Made by a program: the position numbers and the translations under genes
Notes under the pieces: model-generated
Told to the model about the DNA's origin: nothing
What the model saw: the letters and a program-made list of their open reading frames with translations, nothing else
The model's database searches: none
Assembly (NCBI RefSeq): GCF_900099835.1
Contig: NZ_FNKP01000004.1
Location: 439,610 to 503,609 of the forward strand
DNA length: 64,000 nt
From: Paraburkholderia fungorum
Lineage (GTDB): Bacteria; Pseudomonadota; Gammaproteobacteria; Burkholderiales; Burkholderiaceae
Direction: 5' to 3'
In this document: positions 44,159 to 53,624 of the stretch, in pieces
How positions within the stretch are numbered: the first letter of the stretch is position 1
Layout: every line of letters starts with the position of its first letter

Positions 44159-45505
44159 ATGGCGAGCACCTCGATCTCCTTCACCGCGCGCCGTCTGACG
44201 CGTCACGCGATTCTGACGGCGGGTACGTGCGGCTCCCTCATCTCGATGACATCCGCTCTCGCCGGTCCGCTCGACTACCTTGCGACAAGTCCGTACCTGC
44301 TGGGCTCATGGAACGGGCAACGCGAACGTCTCGCCGATGCTGGCGTGACGTTCGAATTCACCTATACGAACGAAGCGGCGCACAACCTCTCGGGCGGCAC
44401 GGATCGTCTGACGCGGGCCGCGCAGCAGTTGGCGGCGGGCGTCTCTGTCGATCTCGACAAACTGTGGGGTGTGCGTCACACGACCTTCAACTTCGAACTG
44501 ACCGATCGCTTCGGCCGCAGTCTTGACGCCGACGCGAATCTCGGCACGAGCCAGCAGACCCAGGAAATCTATGGACGGGGACAAACGGTCTGGCTGACGA
44601 AGATGACGCTCGACCGCACGTTCATCGACGGGCGGCTGCTCGTGTCGATAGGACGCGACAGCGAGGGACAGTCGTTCGACGTATCGGACTGCAATTTCCA
44701 GAACCTCGCGCTGTGCGGTCCGCAGGCGTCGAATCTGTACGGCGACTACGCAATGAGCTGGCCGGGCAGCGTGTGGATGGGCCGCGTGAAGTACGACACG
44801 ACTGCGTCGACGTATGTGCAGGCGGGCGTCTACCAGCAGAGTCCGACGTACTACGAAGCCAGTTGGGAACGACGTAACGCGTGGTTGCCCACTGGTGCCG
44901 GCGGCACCGACGGCGCGGTGCTGCCCGTCGAATTCGGCTTTACACCGACCCTGAATGGGCTCAAGGGCACTTACAAGCTCGGCTTCATGTATAACACTGG
45001 CGGCCAGCCCGATCTCGTGCGCGACGTCAATGGCAATCTGCGCGCCCTCACCGGCTTGCCTGCCGGGCAGTCCAGCAGCAGCTACAACGCGTACATTGCG
45101 GTCGCTCAACAACTCACGGGAAAGGACGGCGGCGAAGGTCTCACGGTCAACCTGCGCGGCGTGTGGGGCGATCGCGCGACGTCAGCGCTCGACCGGCAGA
45201 TGTCGTTGGGTTTCGAGTATAAGGAGCCTTTCCATCGCGCGGGGGACCGGATAGGCGTGGGTATGGCCGCCACCCATTCGAGCAGTCGCGCGGCGGACTA
45301 TCAGGCGACATACAACGCGCTGCATCCCGCCGACGCATCGGCTGTGGGACGTGGTTACGAAACGACTTATGAGCTGTTTTACAGCTGGCGAGTCGTACCG
45401 ACGGTCAGTCTGCAACCGGACCTGCAATATATCGTGCATCCGGGCGGCACATCGCAGAACGCCAACGCGTTTGTCGTCGGGCTCAAATCGACGGTTTATT
45501 TTTAA
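44159..45505 (+). CDS. OprB-type carbohydrate-selective porin
   Basis: The protein has 448 residues; its ATG directly follows the cytochrome gene's TGA, so translation is coupled. The N-terminal segment to about SALAG serves as export signal. The OprB pattern begins SPYLLGSWNGQRERLADAGV and TFEFTYTNEAAHNLSGG, with later beta-rich repeats (YKLGFMYNTGGQPDLVRD, VSLQPDLQYIVHPGG) and a final Phe (VVGLKSTVYF) for outer-membrane assembly. It would admit the sugar oxidised by the dehydrogenase encoded upstream. Confidence 0.9.
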   Translation: MASTSISFTARRLTRHAILTAGTCGSLISMTSALAGPLDYLATSPYLLGSWNGQRERLADAGVTFEFTYTNEAAHNLSGGTDRLTRAAQQLAAGVSVDLDKLWGVRHTTFNFELTDRFGRSLDADANLGTSQQTQEIYGRGQTVWLTKMTLDRTFIDGRLLVSIGRDSEGQSFDVSDCNFQNLALCGPQASNLYGDYAMSWPGSVWMGRVKYDTTASTYVQAGVYQQSPTYYEASWERRNAWLPTGAGGTDGAVLPVEFGFTPTLNGLKGTYKLGFMYNTGGQPDLVRDVNGNLRALTGLPAGQSSSSYNAYIAVAQQLTGKDGGEGLTVNLRGVWGDRATSALDRQMSLGFEYKEPFHRAGDRIGVGMAATHSSSRAADYQATYNALHPADASAVGRGYETTYELFYSWRVVPTVSLQPDLQYIVHPGGTSQNANAFVVGLKSTVYF

Positions 45506-45519
45506 GGGCATTGAAGTTT

Positions 45520-46797
45520 ATGAGCGGCGTAGGAACAGATTCGGCTTCAGACGCCGACACGCAAATTCGAGCATCGAAGGTGACCGAAGCCGGCCAGTCA
45601 GACCTCACGCTTCCGACACCTGCAGCCGCGCCGCCGCACGGCCTCGGGCTGAGCGAATTCGCGCTGGCGCTCGGCGGTTTTGCAATCGGCACCGCGGAAT
45701 TCGCGGCGATGGGGTTGCTTCCCGACGTCGCCAGCGATCTGCATGTGAGCGTGCCGCAGGCCGGCCACATGATCAGCGCGTACGCGCTCGGCGTGGTGGT
45801 TGGCGCTCCGTTGATCACTGTCGTGTTCGCACGCGTGCCACGGCGGGCACTGTTGATCGTGCTGATGCTGCTGTATGCGATAGGAAACGGCGCCACCTCC
45901 CTGTCGCACAATTACACGCTGACGATTCTCAGCCGCTTCATCGCGGGATTGCCCCATGGCGCTTATTTCGGGCTCGCTGCCCTTGCCGCAGCGTCGCTCG
46001 TGCCGCCCAATAAACGCGGCGTGGCGATTGCAAAGGTGATGCTCGGCCTTAGCGTGGCCAACGTGATCGGCGTCCCGGCTGCGACCTGGCTCGGTCAGTT
46101 ACTCGGCTGGCAGTCCTGTTTCGCAGCAGTTGCCGTGATCGCAGCGATCACGGCCGGGTTGATCGCATATGCGCTTCCGGCTCTGCCGAAGCCCGCGCAT
46201 GCGAGCCCTCTTTCCGAACTCGGGGCATTGCGACGTCCACAGGTGCTGCTTACCTTGCTCGCATCGGCCGTCGGCTTCGGGGGTGTGTTCTCGGCCTACA
46301 CCTATGCGGCGTCGACACTGACGCACGTCACCGGACTCGCGCCGCACGAGGTGCCCTGGGTGCTCGCGGTGATCGGTGTCGGCATGGTTTTGGGCAACAT
46401 CGTGTGCGGATGGCTCGCCGACCGCTGGCTCAAGCAGACAATGATTGGCATGTACGCGTTTTCCGCGCTGATCCTGATCGGCTACGTGTTCGCCGCTCCG
46501 TATCTGTGGGCCATCGTGCCGATGCTGTTCGGTGTCGGTATCGGCTCCGCGCTCACGCCCGCATTCCAGTCGCGTCTGATGGACGTCGCGCAGGACGCGC
46601 AGGCGCTCGCAGCCGCCCTCAATCACAGTGCGTTCAACGTCGCGAACGCAGCAGGTGCGTGGCTTGGTGGTCTGGTCATTGCAGCCGGATGGGGCTGGCA
46701 ATCGACCGGCGGCGTGGGCGCGCTCCTCGCGATCTCGGGAATCGGGGTGTTGGCGGTGTCCTTCGTGCTAGAAAAGCGCAAGACCGCCAATGCGTAG
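45520..46797 (+). CDS. MFS transporter, DHA1 (AraJ/SotB-like)
   Basis: The protein has 425 residues from the ATG at 45520; a TTG at 45511 in the same frame is possible. About 12 membrane segments follow a 35-residue hydrophilic N-terminus. The DHA1 sugar-efflux marks are ALGGFAIGTAEFAAMGLLPD, HVSVPQAGHMISAYALGV and SRFIAGLPHGAYFG. It is the fifth gene of the operon, 14 bp after the OprB gene. AraJ/SotB relatives export sugars or sugar-derived products, so it may expel excess sugar acid or related drugs. Confidence 0.88.
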   Translation: MSGVGTDSASDADTQIRASKVTEAGQSDLTLPTPAAAPPHGLGLSEFALALGGFAIGTAEFAAMGLLPDVASDLHVSVPQAGHMISAYALGVVVGAPLITVVFARVPRRALLIVLMLLYAIGNGATSLSHNYTLTILSRFIAGLPHGAYFGLAALAAASLVPPNKRGVAIAKVMLGLSVANVIGVPAATWLGQLLGWQSCFAAVAVIAAITAGLIAYALPALPKPAHASPLSELGALRRPQVLLTLLASAVGFGGVFSAYTYAASTLTHVTGLAPHEVPWVLAVIGVGMVLGNIVCGWLADRWLKQTMIGMYAFSALILIGYVFAAPYLWAIVPMLFGVGIGSALTPAFQSRLMDVAQDAQALAAALNHSAFNVANAAGAWLGGLVIAAGWGWQSTGGVGALLAISGIGVLAVSFVLEKRKTANA

Positions 46798-46885
46798 TTG
46801 CCTCGAACGCGACGGCGCAGGCGCTTCTCTGACAGAACTCCATGAGGTATCCACCAAACGTCGCCGAAGCGCACAGGCCCGTGAG

Positions 46886-49800
46886 CTACGAATGGAGGCC
46901 GTTCACGAACGGAGGCGATTTAACCACGACTCCGTCCCCGTCCTCGATGAAATCGCTTGGATTCGCGATCACTTTGTCCGAAGCCTTGATACCGCTTGTG
47001 ACCTCAAGCGATTCACCTAGGTCCCGTGCAATGACGATACGCTGCAACCGGACTTTTCCGTCGTGGCCGACAACCGCCAAACGCGGGCCATTGGCCCGAA
47101 ATAGCAATGCACTACTCGGCACCAATAGCGGTGCTCGTGTAGCGGTTGCTAGCGAAACCTCGACGTAAGCACCAGGACGCAACACGTTACCGGGATTGCT
47201 CAAACTCACTTCCAGCTGTAGCGAGCGCGTGGGCACATCGATCGCGCCGGACACATGCGAGACGAATCCGTGAAATTGCTGCCCCCCCAACTCCGGTTGA
47301 GTCACGGTAACCTCCTCGCCCTCCCTCACATTTTGCACATACGCTTGAGGAAGCTGGACATAAACCCTCAGCAGCTCCGGCTGCGCCATCCCAAACAATG
47401 CCTGCCTGCCGCTCCCAGCTTCGACAAGATCGCCAACGTCCACATTGCGCTGAGTGACCACACCTGAAAAAGGTGCCTCGACACGTTTGAACGATTCCAG
47501 CTGCTGCAAGCGTCGCACGTTGGCATCGGCAGCCGCCAGGTTAGCGACGTTCTGATCAAAGCTGTTTTTGCGCTCGTCCAGTGCCTGCTGCGACACGTCA
47601 TCGTGCTGGCGCAACTTCTGCCAGCGCTCGAACGAACTTCTGGCAAGCGAAAGACTCGACGTCAATTGGGAACGTTGAGCGACAGCCTGGTTGAGTTCCT
47701 GATCTACTTCAGGCGTATCGAGGTCCGCCAGTAACTGACCCGGCTTCACACGTTCGCCGATATCGACATACCGGTGCAACACATAGCCCGTTGCGCGCGC
47801 AAAGATAGGTGACTCGACCGCACCCCGAATAGTACCTGGCAAATTAATGCTTATATTGTCCGTCGATGTGGACGGCACAATGACGCTGACATATTGAAGC
47901 GAGTTCCGGGCAGTGATATTCGCGACGTTCCTGGAATCGTGGATATTCTCTGATACCGCTCGCACCGCAGCTCCGGCAAGTACGAATATCACTACAACAA
48001 CACCAATCTTCAGACGCCTCACTACGAGCCTTTGAGGCGGCAGACTGTCGTCCACGTGCTGAGCGTCGATTGCATTCACCGATGTCGCGGATGAGTGCCC
48101 GTTGGGCTCAAGTGTTTCGCCATCAGGCCCTATCTGCCGGCGAGGATCACCACTCAGTTCATTGGAGAGCCCAGTTCTGTGCTTCCGCCTAAGACGACTA
48201 TGGATTCCCGCGAACATCACTGGCACGAACAGCAATGTGGACGCAGTCGCGAATAAAAGCCCTCCAATAACCGCTCGACCAAGCGGGGCGTTCTGTTCCG
48301 CCCCCTCTCCAAAGCCAAGCGCCATCGGTATCATTCCGATGATCATCGCGGCGGCGGTCATGAGCACAGGCCGCACTCGCGTTGCGCCGGCATCGAGCGC
48401 AGCACGCAGCGGAGTCGCTCCCGACATGAGACGCTCGCGAGCGAAGGCCACCACCAGAATACTGTTGGCCGTCGCCACTCCTACAGTCATGATTGCCCCC
48501 GTCAGCGCGGGAACACTTAGATGAGTTCTGGTTGCGAAAAGCATCCAGATGATTCCAGCGATCGCCGCTGGCAAACCGCTGATGATAATGAGCGGATCGA
48601 TCCACGACTGGAAATTGATCACCATCAGCAGATACACCAACACCACAGCCACCGCGACGCCCACTCCCAGTCCTACAAACGAAGACCGCATCGTCTCGAC
48701 CTGACCGCGTACAACCAGATCTGTGCCTCTGGGCAACGAAGCGCGAGCCTTGTCTACAAGACGATCTATTTCGGCTGCAACAGACCCGAGGTCACGGCCT
48801 TCGACACTGACATAAAGATCGATAGCAGGCCGAATATTGTAGTGCGTCACGATTGCCGGTTGAACACCCGGTTGCGGCACAGCGAGGTTGCCGAGCAGCT
48901 GCGGCGCCACATTTGCGTCCGGTGATACCGGCATCCGTAAGATGTCATCTATTGTTGCCAGATCGTACTGTGGCGTCTGCACCGACAGCGGGTACTCAAC
49001 CCCGTTTTGCGGATTGACCCAAAACGACGGCGACGTCTGAGAACTTCCTGAAAGTGAGATCAACAAATTGCGTGCGACAGTGTTGGCCGTCAGCCCTACT
49101 TGCTGGAGCCTTGTACGATCCATGTTCATTAGAAATGCTGGCTCGTTGTTCCGCTGTTGTATATGCGCGTCGACGGTTCCTGGGATCCTCCGTATGTCCT
49201 TCATGAGGTGACTCGCAATGCTCATATCGGATACCAGGTTCGACCCGACCACCTGAACATCGATGGCTGCCGGCTGACCGAAATTCAATATTTGCGTGAC
49301 CATATCGGCCGGCTGAAAGAAAAATTCGACACCGGGAAACCGCTCTGGCAGAACTGTCCGCAATCGAGCAACGTAGCTTCGCGTGGAGAGATGACCGGGT
49401 TTAAGCGCGATCTGAATTTCACCATCAAGACTGCCTATGGTTCCCGCATTGCTATAAGAAAGATTGATGCCGCTGTACGGTAGGCCAAGGTTATCGAGAA
49501 TGGTGTCAAGCTCCGATTGCGGAATCACCTCTCTCACGACTTTTTCGACCTTATCTGCCAGTCTCGCAGTCTCTTCGATTCGAAACCCGCTAGGGGCCCG
49601 CATGTGCAGACGAATGCCGTCCCCATCAACTGATGGAAAAAAATCACGACCCAAAACCAGTATCAGCGCGGTTGAGGCAATGCAAAAGCCGAGAAACGCC
49701 GCCGCAAATATCCGACGCCTTGCGAGCAGAATTCCAAGAATAACTACATAATTTCTTCTAACACTTTCGAAACCTGCATTGAATCGCTGGTGAACCTTCG

Positions 49801-51316
49801 CGAATACGGACTCGTCCAATTTCTCCTGCACGGGCCTCACATGTCTCATCAACAAAAACGCAAGGGTTGGAACAAGCGTCCGTGATAGCAGATATGAGGC
49901 GATCATCGCAAAGGCAACGGCCTCCGCGAGTGGCACGAAAAGATAGCGGGCAACGCCGCCCAGAAAAAACATGGGCACAAACACAATACAGATACATAGT
50001 GTCGAAACCAGCGCGGGCGTGGCAATCTCGCCTGCCCCCTCCAGGATTGCTGTCTCGAGACTTGAACCCAGATGCAGATGCCGCTCGATATTTTCGATCG
50101 TCACCGTCGCGTCGTCGACAAGAATACCGACGGCCAACGCGAGGCCACCTAGCGTCATAATGTTGATCGTCTCGCCTAATGCGTGCAGCACAATCAACGA
50201 CGAAAAAATCGACAGTGGAATGGAAACAGCAATTATCAACGTACTGCGCCAGTTCCCCAGAAAAAGCAGGATCATGACAGCGGTGAGTCCCGCAGCAATT
50301 AGAGCCTCCCGAATAACGCCGTTAATGGAAGCACTAACAAATACCGACTGATCGAATAGTGGTGTGATCTTGAAGTCCTGAGGCAGCGCTTCACTGACAT
50401 GCGGAAGCAATGCCTTAAGACTCTTCACAACTTCGAGCGTGGATGCATCCCCGCTCTTCAGGAGGGTAACCAATACACCCCGAACACCATCCTGACGCAC
50501 GATGTTTGTTTGAGGAGAGAACCCGTCACGCACATGCGCAACTTCCCGCAAGTAAGTCGTCGCACCATTCAGCGTGCGGACCGGTATGTTGTTTAACGCT
50601 TCAATCGTGGCTGGTGACCCGTTCATCCCGAATGTGTATTCGGTCTGTCCAATTTTCGCAGTGCCAGTTGGCAAAATCAGGTTTTGCGCGGTGACAGCGT
50701 TGACGATGTCAGTCGGTGTCAGCCCCTTTTCCAGCAGAGCTCTCGAATCGAGATCGACTGATGCCACGCGCGTCTTGCCACCGTATGGAACCGGAACCTG
50801 AGCTCCGGGGATAGTTACCAGTTGCGGACGCAAAAAGTTGAGCGCAACGTCCGCTACGGCCTGTTCCGTCATACTTCGACTCGACAGCCCTAACTGAATT
50901 GCCGGGATGCTTGAGGCGGAATACGTGATAATCAACGGTGGCGTGGCGCCCGGAGGCATTTGCCGTAACTCGAATTGCTCCAAAGCAGCGGTCTGCGCTA
51001 TCGCCGTCTCTACACTTGCTCGCGGCTGCAAAAACAGTTTGATAACGGAAATGCCGGGGAGCGATTCTGATTCGATATGCTGGATGTTGCTCACTGTCGT
51101 AGTAAGACCCCGCTCGTTCACAGCGGTAATCCGGGTCGCAACATCTGAGGCCGACAACCCGCTGTAACTCCAGATAATGCTGATCACAGGGATATCGATC
51201 GACGGAAAGACGTCCGTCGGCATGGTCAACAGAACAAAGGGCGTCGCCAATAAAATGCCTATCGCCATTACGATAAACGTGTGCGGCCGGGTGAGTGCAA
51301 GTTTGACGATCCACAT
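46886..51316 (-). CDS. Fused RND efflux permease and periplasmic adaptor (MFP) in one polypeptide
   Basis: The 1476-residue frame has no internal stop. Residues 1 to about 1040 are a full RND permease: RPHTFIVMAIGILLATP start, D401-D402 in VGILVDDATVTIENIERH (proton relay), two large periplasmic loops, and the late helix VGVATANSILVVAFARERL, where the AcrB lysine is replaced by Thr. A ~60-residue hydrophilic linker and a new membrane helix (IGVVVVIFVLAGAAV, near 1104-1121) follow. The rest is a complete HlyD-type adaptor: GYVLHRYVDIGERVKPGQLL, hairpin, APFSGVVTQRNVDVGDLVEA, and LLVPSSALLFRANGP. Normally these are two genes. Since an RND permease ends in the cytoplasm, the extra helix puts the adaptor in the periplasm. 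No outer-membrane channel gene is nearby. Confidence 0.9.
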   Translation of the reverse strand: MWIVKLALTRPHTFIVMAIGILLATPFVLLTMPTDVFPSIDIPVISIIWSYSGLSASDVATRITAVNERGLTTTVSNIQHIESESLPGISVIKLFLQPRASVETAIAQTAALEQFELRQMPPGATPPLIITYSASSIPAIQLGLSSRSMTEQAVADVALNFLRPQLVTIPGAQVPVPYGGKTRVASVDLDSRALLEKGLTPTDIVNAVTAQNLILPTGTAKIGQTEYTFGMNGSPATIEALNNIPVRTLNGATTYLREVAHVRDGFSPQTNIVRQDGVRGVLVTLLKSGDASTLEVVKSLKALLPHVSEALPQDFKITPLFDQSVFVSASINGVIREALIAAGLTAVMILLFLGNWRSTLIIAVSIPLSIFSSLIVLHALGETINIMTLGGLALAVGILVDDATVTIENIERHLHLGSSLETAILEGAGEIATPALVSTLCICIVFVPMFFLGGVARYLFVPLAEAVAFAMIASYLLSRTLVPTLAFLLMRHVRPVQEKLDESVFAKVHQRFNAGFESVRRNYVVILGILLARRRIFAAAFLGFCIASTALILVLGRDFFPSVDGDGIRLHMRAPSGFRIEETARLADKVEKVVREVIPQSELDTILDNLGLPYSGINLSYSNAGTIGSLDGEIQIALKPGHLSTRSYVARLRTVLPERFPGVEFFFQPADMVTQILNFGQPAAIDVQVVGSNLVSDMSIASHLMKDIRRIPGTVDAHIQQRNNEPAFLMNMDRTRLQQVGLTANTVARNLLISLSGSSQTSPSFWVNPQNGVEYPLSVQTPQYDLATIDDILRMPVSPDANVAPQLLGNLAVPQPGVQPAIVTHYNIRPAIDLYVSVEGRDLGSVAAEIDRLVDKARASLPRGTDLVVRGQVETMRSSFVGLGVGVAVAVVLVYLLMVINFQSWIDPLIIISGLPAAIAGIIWMLFATRTHLSVPALTGAIMTVGVATANSILVVAFARERLMSGATPLRAALDAGATRVRPVLMTAAAMIIGMIPMALGFGEGAEQNAPLGRAVIGGLLFATASTLLFVPVMFAGIHSRLRRKHRTGLSNELSGDPRRQIGPDGETLEPNGHSSATSVNAIDAQHVDDSLPPQRLVVRRLKIGVVVVIFVLAGAAVRAVSENIHDSRNVANITARNSLQYVSVIVPSTSTDNISINLPGTIRGAVESPIFARATGYVLHRYVDIGERVKPGQLLADLDTPEVDQELNQAVAQRSQLTSSLSLARSSFERWQKLRQHDDVSQQALDERKNSFDQNVANLAAADANVRRLQQLESFKRVEAPFSGVVTQRNVDVGDLVEAGSGRQALFGMAQPELLRVYVQLPQAYVQNVREGEEVTVTQPELGGQQFHGFVSHVSGAIDVPTRSLQLEVSLSNPGNVLRPGAYVEVSLATATRAPLLVPSSALLFRANGPRLAVVGHDGKVRLQRIVIARDLGESLEVTSGIKASDKVIANPSDFIEDGDGVVVKSPPFVNGLHS

Positions 51317-51719
51317 TGCAGGTCAGGCGCCAAGCCTATTAGCGCAGCTATTAGTAGAGCCAGCGATATTAGAGGGTACGTCAGGCGCCACAATGTCAGA
51401 TGACGGGCAATGCTGACAGTCAGTTGTGACGGACTATATCGAAGTGAGCAGCCCGTCATCCGTCTTTACCACGAGGTCATATCGTCTGCGCTCTTTTAGA
51501 CGACGTGTCGGAACATTCTTGAGGTATGAGTAAAGTTATGGGATGTTGAGTTACGCCGACTTTCGGATCTTGCAAGTTGCGTCACGGTAACTTCAATCAG
51601 TTTCGATGAAACATGCCGGAAGCGCTGTAACGGAGCGCACAGGCACCTTCACAATCAAGGCAACAGGTATCTGTGCGTGTTTGATCTGCAGGCTACGTAG
51701 TTACTGAAGTGAGCTGCGT
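51317..51719. other. Promoter region of the RND fusion gene
   Basis: This 403-bp stretch has no gene. It contains a dense group of GTCA/TGAC tetramers at 51380-51430 (64-114 bp before the ATG), probably regulator sites. The remainder shows nothing I recognise. Confidence 0.5.
51380..51430. promoter_or_regulatory. Cluster of six GTCA/TGAC motifs
   Basis: GTCA at 51380, 51395 and 51419; TGAC at 51401, 51414 and 51427. The middle pair forms the palindrome TGACAGTCA (51414-51422). Chance would give about 0.4 such tetramers in 51 bp. Similar GTCA...TGAC pairs occur upstream of the response-regulator gene (54471-54493), so they may be binding sites for that OmpR-type regulator (inference). Confidence 0.4.
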
Positions 51720-52001
51720 CTAGCTCCCTTTGTAGACCGTCGAATATAACGTCTGAAGCTCGCCGCTACGCTCAGCCCTGGATAATTCCCTTTCAACCTG
51801 GGCGCGAGTGAGTTCTGCGCGGCCCCCGGCAGCGCTCTGGCCATTCGCTTCCATGCCGAGACCACTGTCGCTTACTGCATTCGAATCCTGCCTCGTCGCA
51901 TTCGAACTCGCGTCAGTCTTTTCGTTAGTCTCCTGCGCGAACGCAGACGTGGCACAGGCCATGCAAGTGACGGCTATTGCAACATAGGCTGATCGAATCA
52001 T
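51720..52001 (-). CDS. Small exported protein, DUF4148-like
   Basis: The protein has 93 residues with a signal peptide (YVAIAVTCMACATSAFA), a Ser/Asn/Gly-rich middle and a DUF4148-like C-terminus (LTRAQVERELSRAERSGELQ). It sits between the sensor kinase and the RND fusion on the same strand, so it may be a periplasmic accessory of that stress or efflux system. The middle section is low-complexity and probably unstructured. No function is known. Confidence 0.78.
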   Translation of the reverse strand: MIRSAYVAIAVTCMACATSAFAQETNEKTDASSNATRQDSNAVSDSGLGMEANGQSAAGGRAELTRAQVERELSRAERSGELQTLYSTVYKGS

Positions 52002-52136
52002 GACCGACTCCTTCGTAGATTAAGAGTGCAAGTGGATTCCGGTCTGTCATGCAACGCATAACTTATCCCCAGACTCCGACTTCAGTCTACGTGTTAGCCA
52101 TGGCCAAACGCTGGCGCAACATGGGCAAACCTGTCA

Positions 52137-52168
52137 GACAGATGGCGCTTACGCTAAGCGCATCTGTC
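52137..52168. repeat. Long imperfect inverted repeat (stem-loop)
   Basis: Arms GACAGATG-g-CGCTTA and TAAGCG-CATCTGTC pair over 14 bp with one bulged base and a 3-base loop. It lies 22 bp after the sensor kinase stop codon on the transcript side and 135 bp before the small DUF4148-like gene. No T-run follows, so it is not a typical intrinsic terminator; it may protect the 3' end of the kinase mRNA or be an operator. Confidence 0.65.
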
Positions 52169-52190
52169 ATCCCTGTTACCCTTTCTACGG

Positions 52191-53624
52191 CTAGATTTCC
52201 ATTCGTAAATCCTCAGCGTAATTGCTGGACTCAGTCGAACGGATTCCATGGTAAGCAGACTGGCTTCCAGGAAGCGAAATGGAAAAGCTATTCAAACCAT
52301 TCGCGCTTCTCGCCATGACTGTACCGCCATGCATTGCTGCAACAGCCTTGACTATAGCCAAACCCAGTCCATGATTTCGATTACTGTTTGTCCGTGCTTC
52401 TTCAACCCGATAGAAGCGTTCGAACAGGCGACCAATCTTCCCTTCCGGTATTGCCGATCCGACATTCGAAACCGTCAGATTGGCGGTTTCATTAAGATCG
52501 ACAATGTCTATTTTCAATTCGGTTCCCGCAGGCGCATGCTCAATAGCATTTTGCAGTAAATTAGAAAGCGCGCGGTGAAACAGAGATACGTCTAACTCGA
52601 CATGTGCGTCTCCCTCTACCAGCACGCTCAATGCGGCATCTTCTATCAGCGTCTCAAAGAATTCCACCAGGTTCATGCACTCGTCTCGCAACGATACCGA
52701 ACGGAGCTCTTTGACGTGTTCGCCGCGATCAGCCTTCGCCAGAAAAAGCATATCGTTCACAATCCTCTTGAGTCGCGCGAATTCTTCGAGGTTTGACTGC
52801 AGAGTAAAGCGAAGTTCGTCAACCGATCGGTTTCGGGCAAGCGCCACCTCGGTTTCTCCAATAACGATACCGATGGGCGTCCGCAACTCATGAGCAACGT
52901 CCGCGTTGAACGACGCGAGACGCGCAAATGCTTCGTCCAGGCGGGCAAGTGCAGCATTGAAAGCGACCGCGAGATTATGCAGTTCGCGAGGTAGACTTTC
53001 GACACCAAGTCGGTGACTCAGGTTATCAGGACGCAGCCCCTCTACTTCATCCGAAAGCCGCTGCAGAGGACGCAAACCGATCCGTGAAAGCGTAAAGCCT
53101 AGCAGCACGACGACACAACTGGCCACAATGAAAAGAATCGACATCGACAGGAATAATGCATGCACCGTTCGCGCACTATTGGCACTATCTATCGCTACGG
53201 TCAGTTGAAGCTCAGGTCTCTGGCCATCGGCTTTCACGCTGATCGTTGTGACAAGCATCGGGTAGGGACGCCCGATTACGTAGATCAATTTGTAGCCATT
53301 TTCAAATCGCTGACTGACATCGCCCTGAATCGAAGGGCCATAGGCGAATCTCGGGTCGCTTGAGGCGATATGTATTAAAGTGCTTCTGTCGGGCAAGCTA
53401 ATGTCTGCGAGGCGATCGCGGACAACAGGCCATTTTTCCAGTGTAGTGACGTGCTGCACGATTGATTGAGCGATTGCGGCACGCGTTTCGAGTGATTCCC
53501 ATAGATTGTCTCGGGACTGCGTCCGCATCACGAAATACAGTCCTCCAGCTACAACTGTAAAGACACCCACTGCAGCCGCTGCGAACAGAAGTGTCAATCG
53601 GACAGTGATTGATGGGCACTTCAT
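52191..53624 (-). CDS. Sensor histidine kinase, heavy-metal-sensor-like
   Basis: The protein has 477 residues. Order of parts: N-terminal helix (LTLLFAAAAVGVFTVVAGG), a ~130-residue periplasmic domain, second helix (FLSMSILFIVASCVVVLLGF), HAMP (GLRPLQRLSDEVEGL), HisKA with the phospho-accepting His245 in DVAHELRTPIG, N box SNLLQNAIEHAPAG, and G box RNHGLGLAIVKAVAAMHGG. The organisation is that of CusS/IrlS-type kinases that answer metal or envelope stress. It overlaps the regulator gene by 4 bp. The periplasmic domain has no obvious metal-binding Cys/His cluster, so the signal is unknown. Confidence 0.93.
   Translation of the reverse strand: MKCPSITVRLTLLFAAAAVGVFTVVAGGLYFVMRTQSRDNLWESLETRAAIAQSIVQHVTTLEKWPVVRDRLADISLPDRSTLIHIASSDPRFAYGPSIQGDVSQRFENGYKLIYVIGRPYPMLVTTISVKADGQRPELQLTVAIDSANSARTVHALFLSMSILFIVASCVVVLLGFTLSRIGLRPLQRLSDEVEGLRPDNLSHRLGVESLPRELHNLAVAFNAALARLDEAFARLASFNADVAHELRTPIGIVIGETEVALARNRSVDELRFTLQSNLEEFARLKRIVNDMLFLAKADRGEHVKELRSVSLRDECMNLVEFFETLIEDAALSVLVEGDAHVELDVSLFHRALSNLLQNAIEHAPAGTELKIDIVDLNETANLTVSNVGSAIPEGKIGRLFERFYRVEEARTNSNRNHGLGLAIVKAVAAMHGGTVMARSANGLNSFSISLPGSQSAYHGIRSTESSNYAEDLRMEI

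Noticed and set aside
47990..48120. A separate adaptor gene starting at an internal GTG inside the RND fusion
   Set aside because: The two in-frame GTG codons lack a ribosome-binding sequence and no stop separates the parts, so a single protein is the simpler reading. It remains testable.
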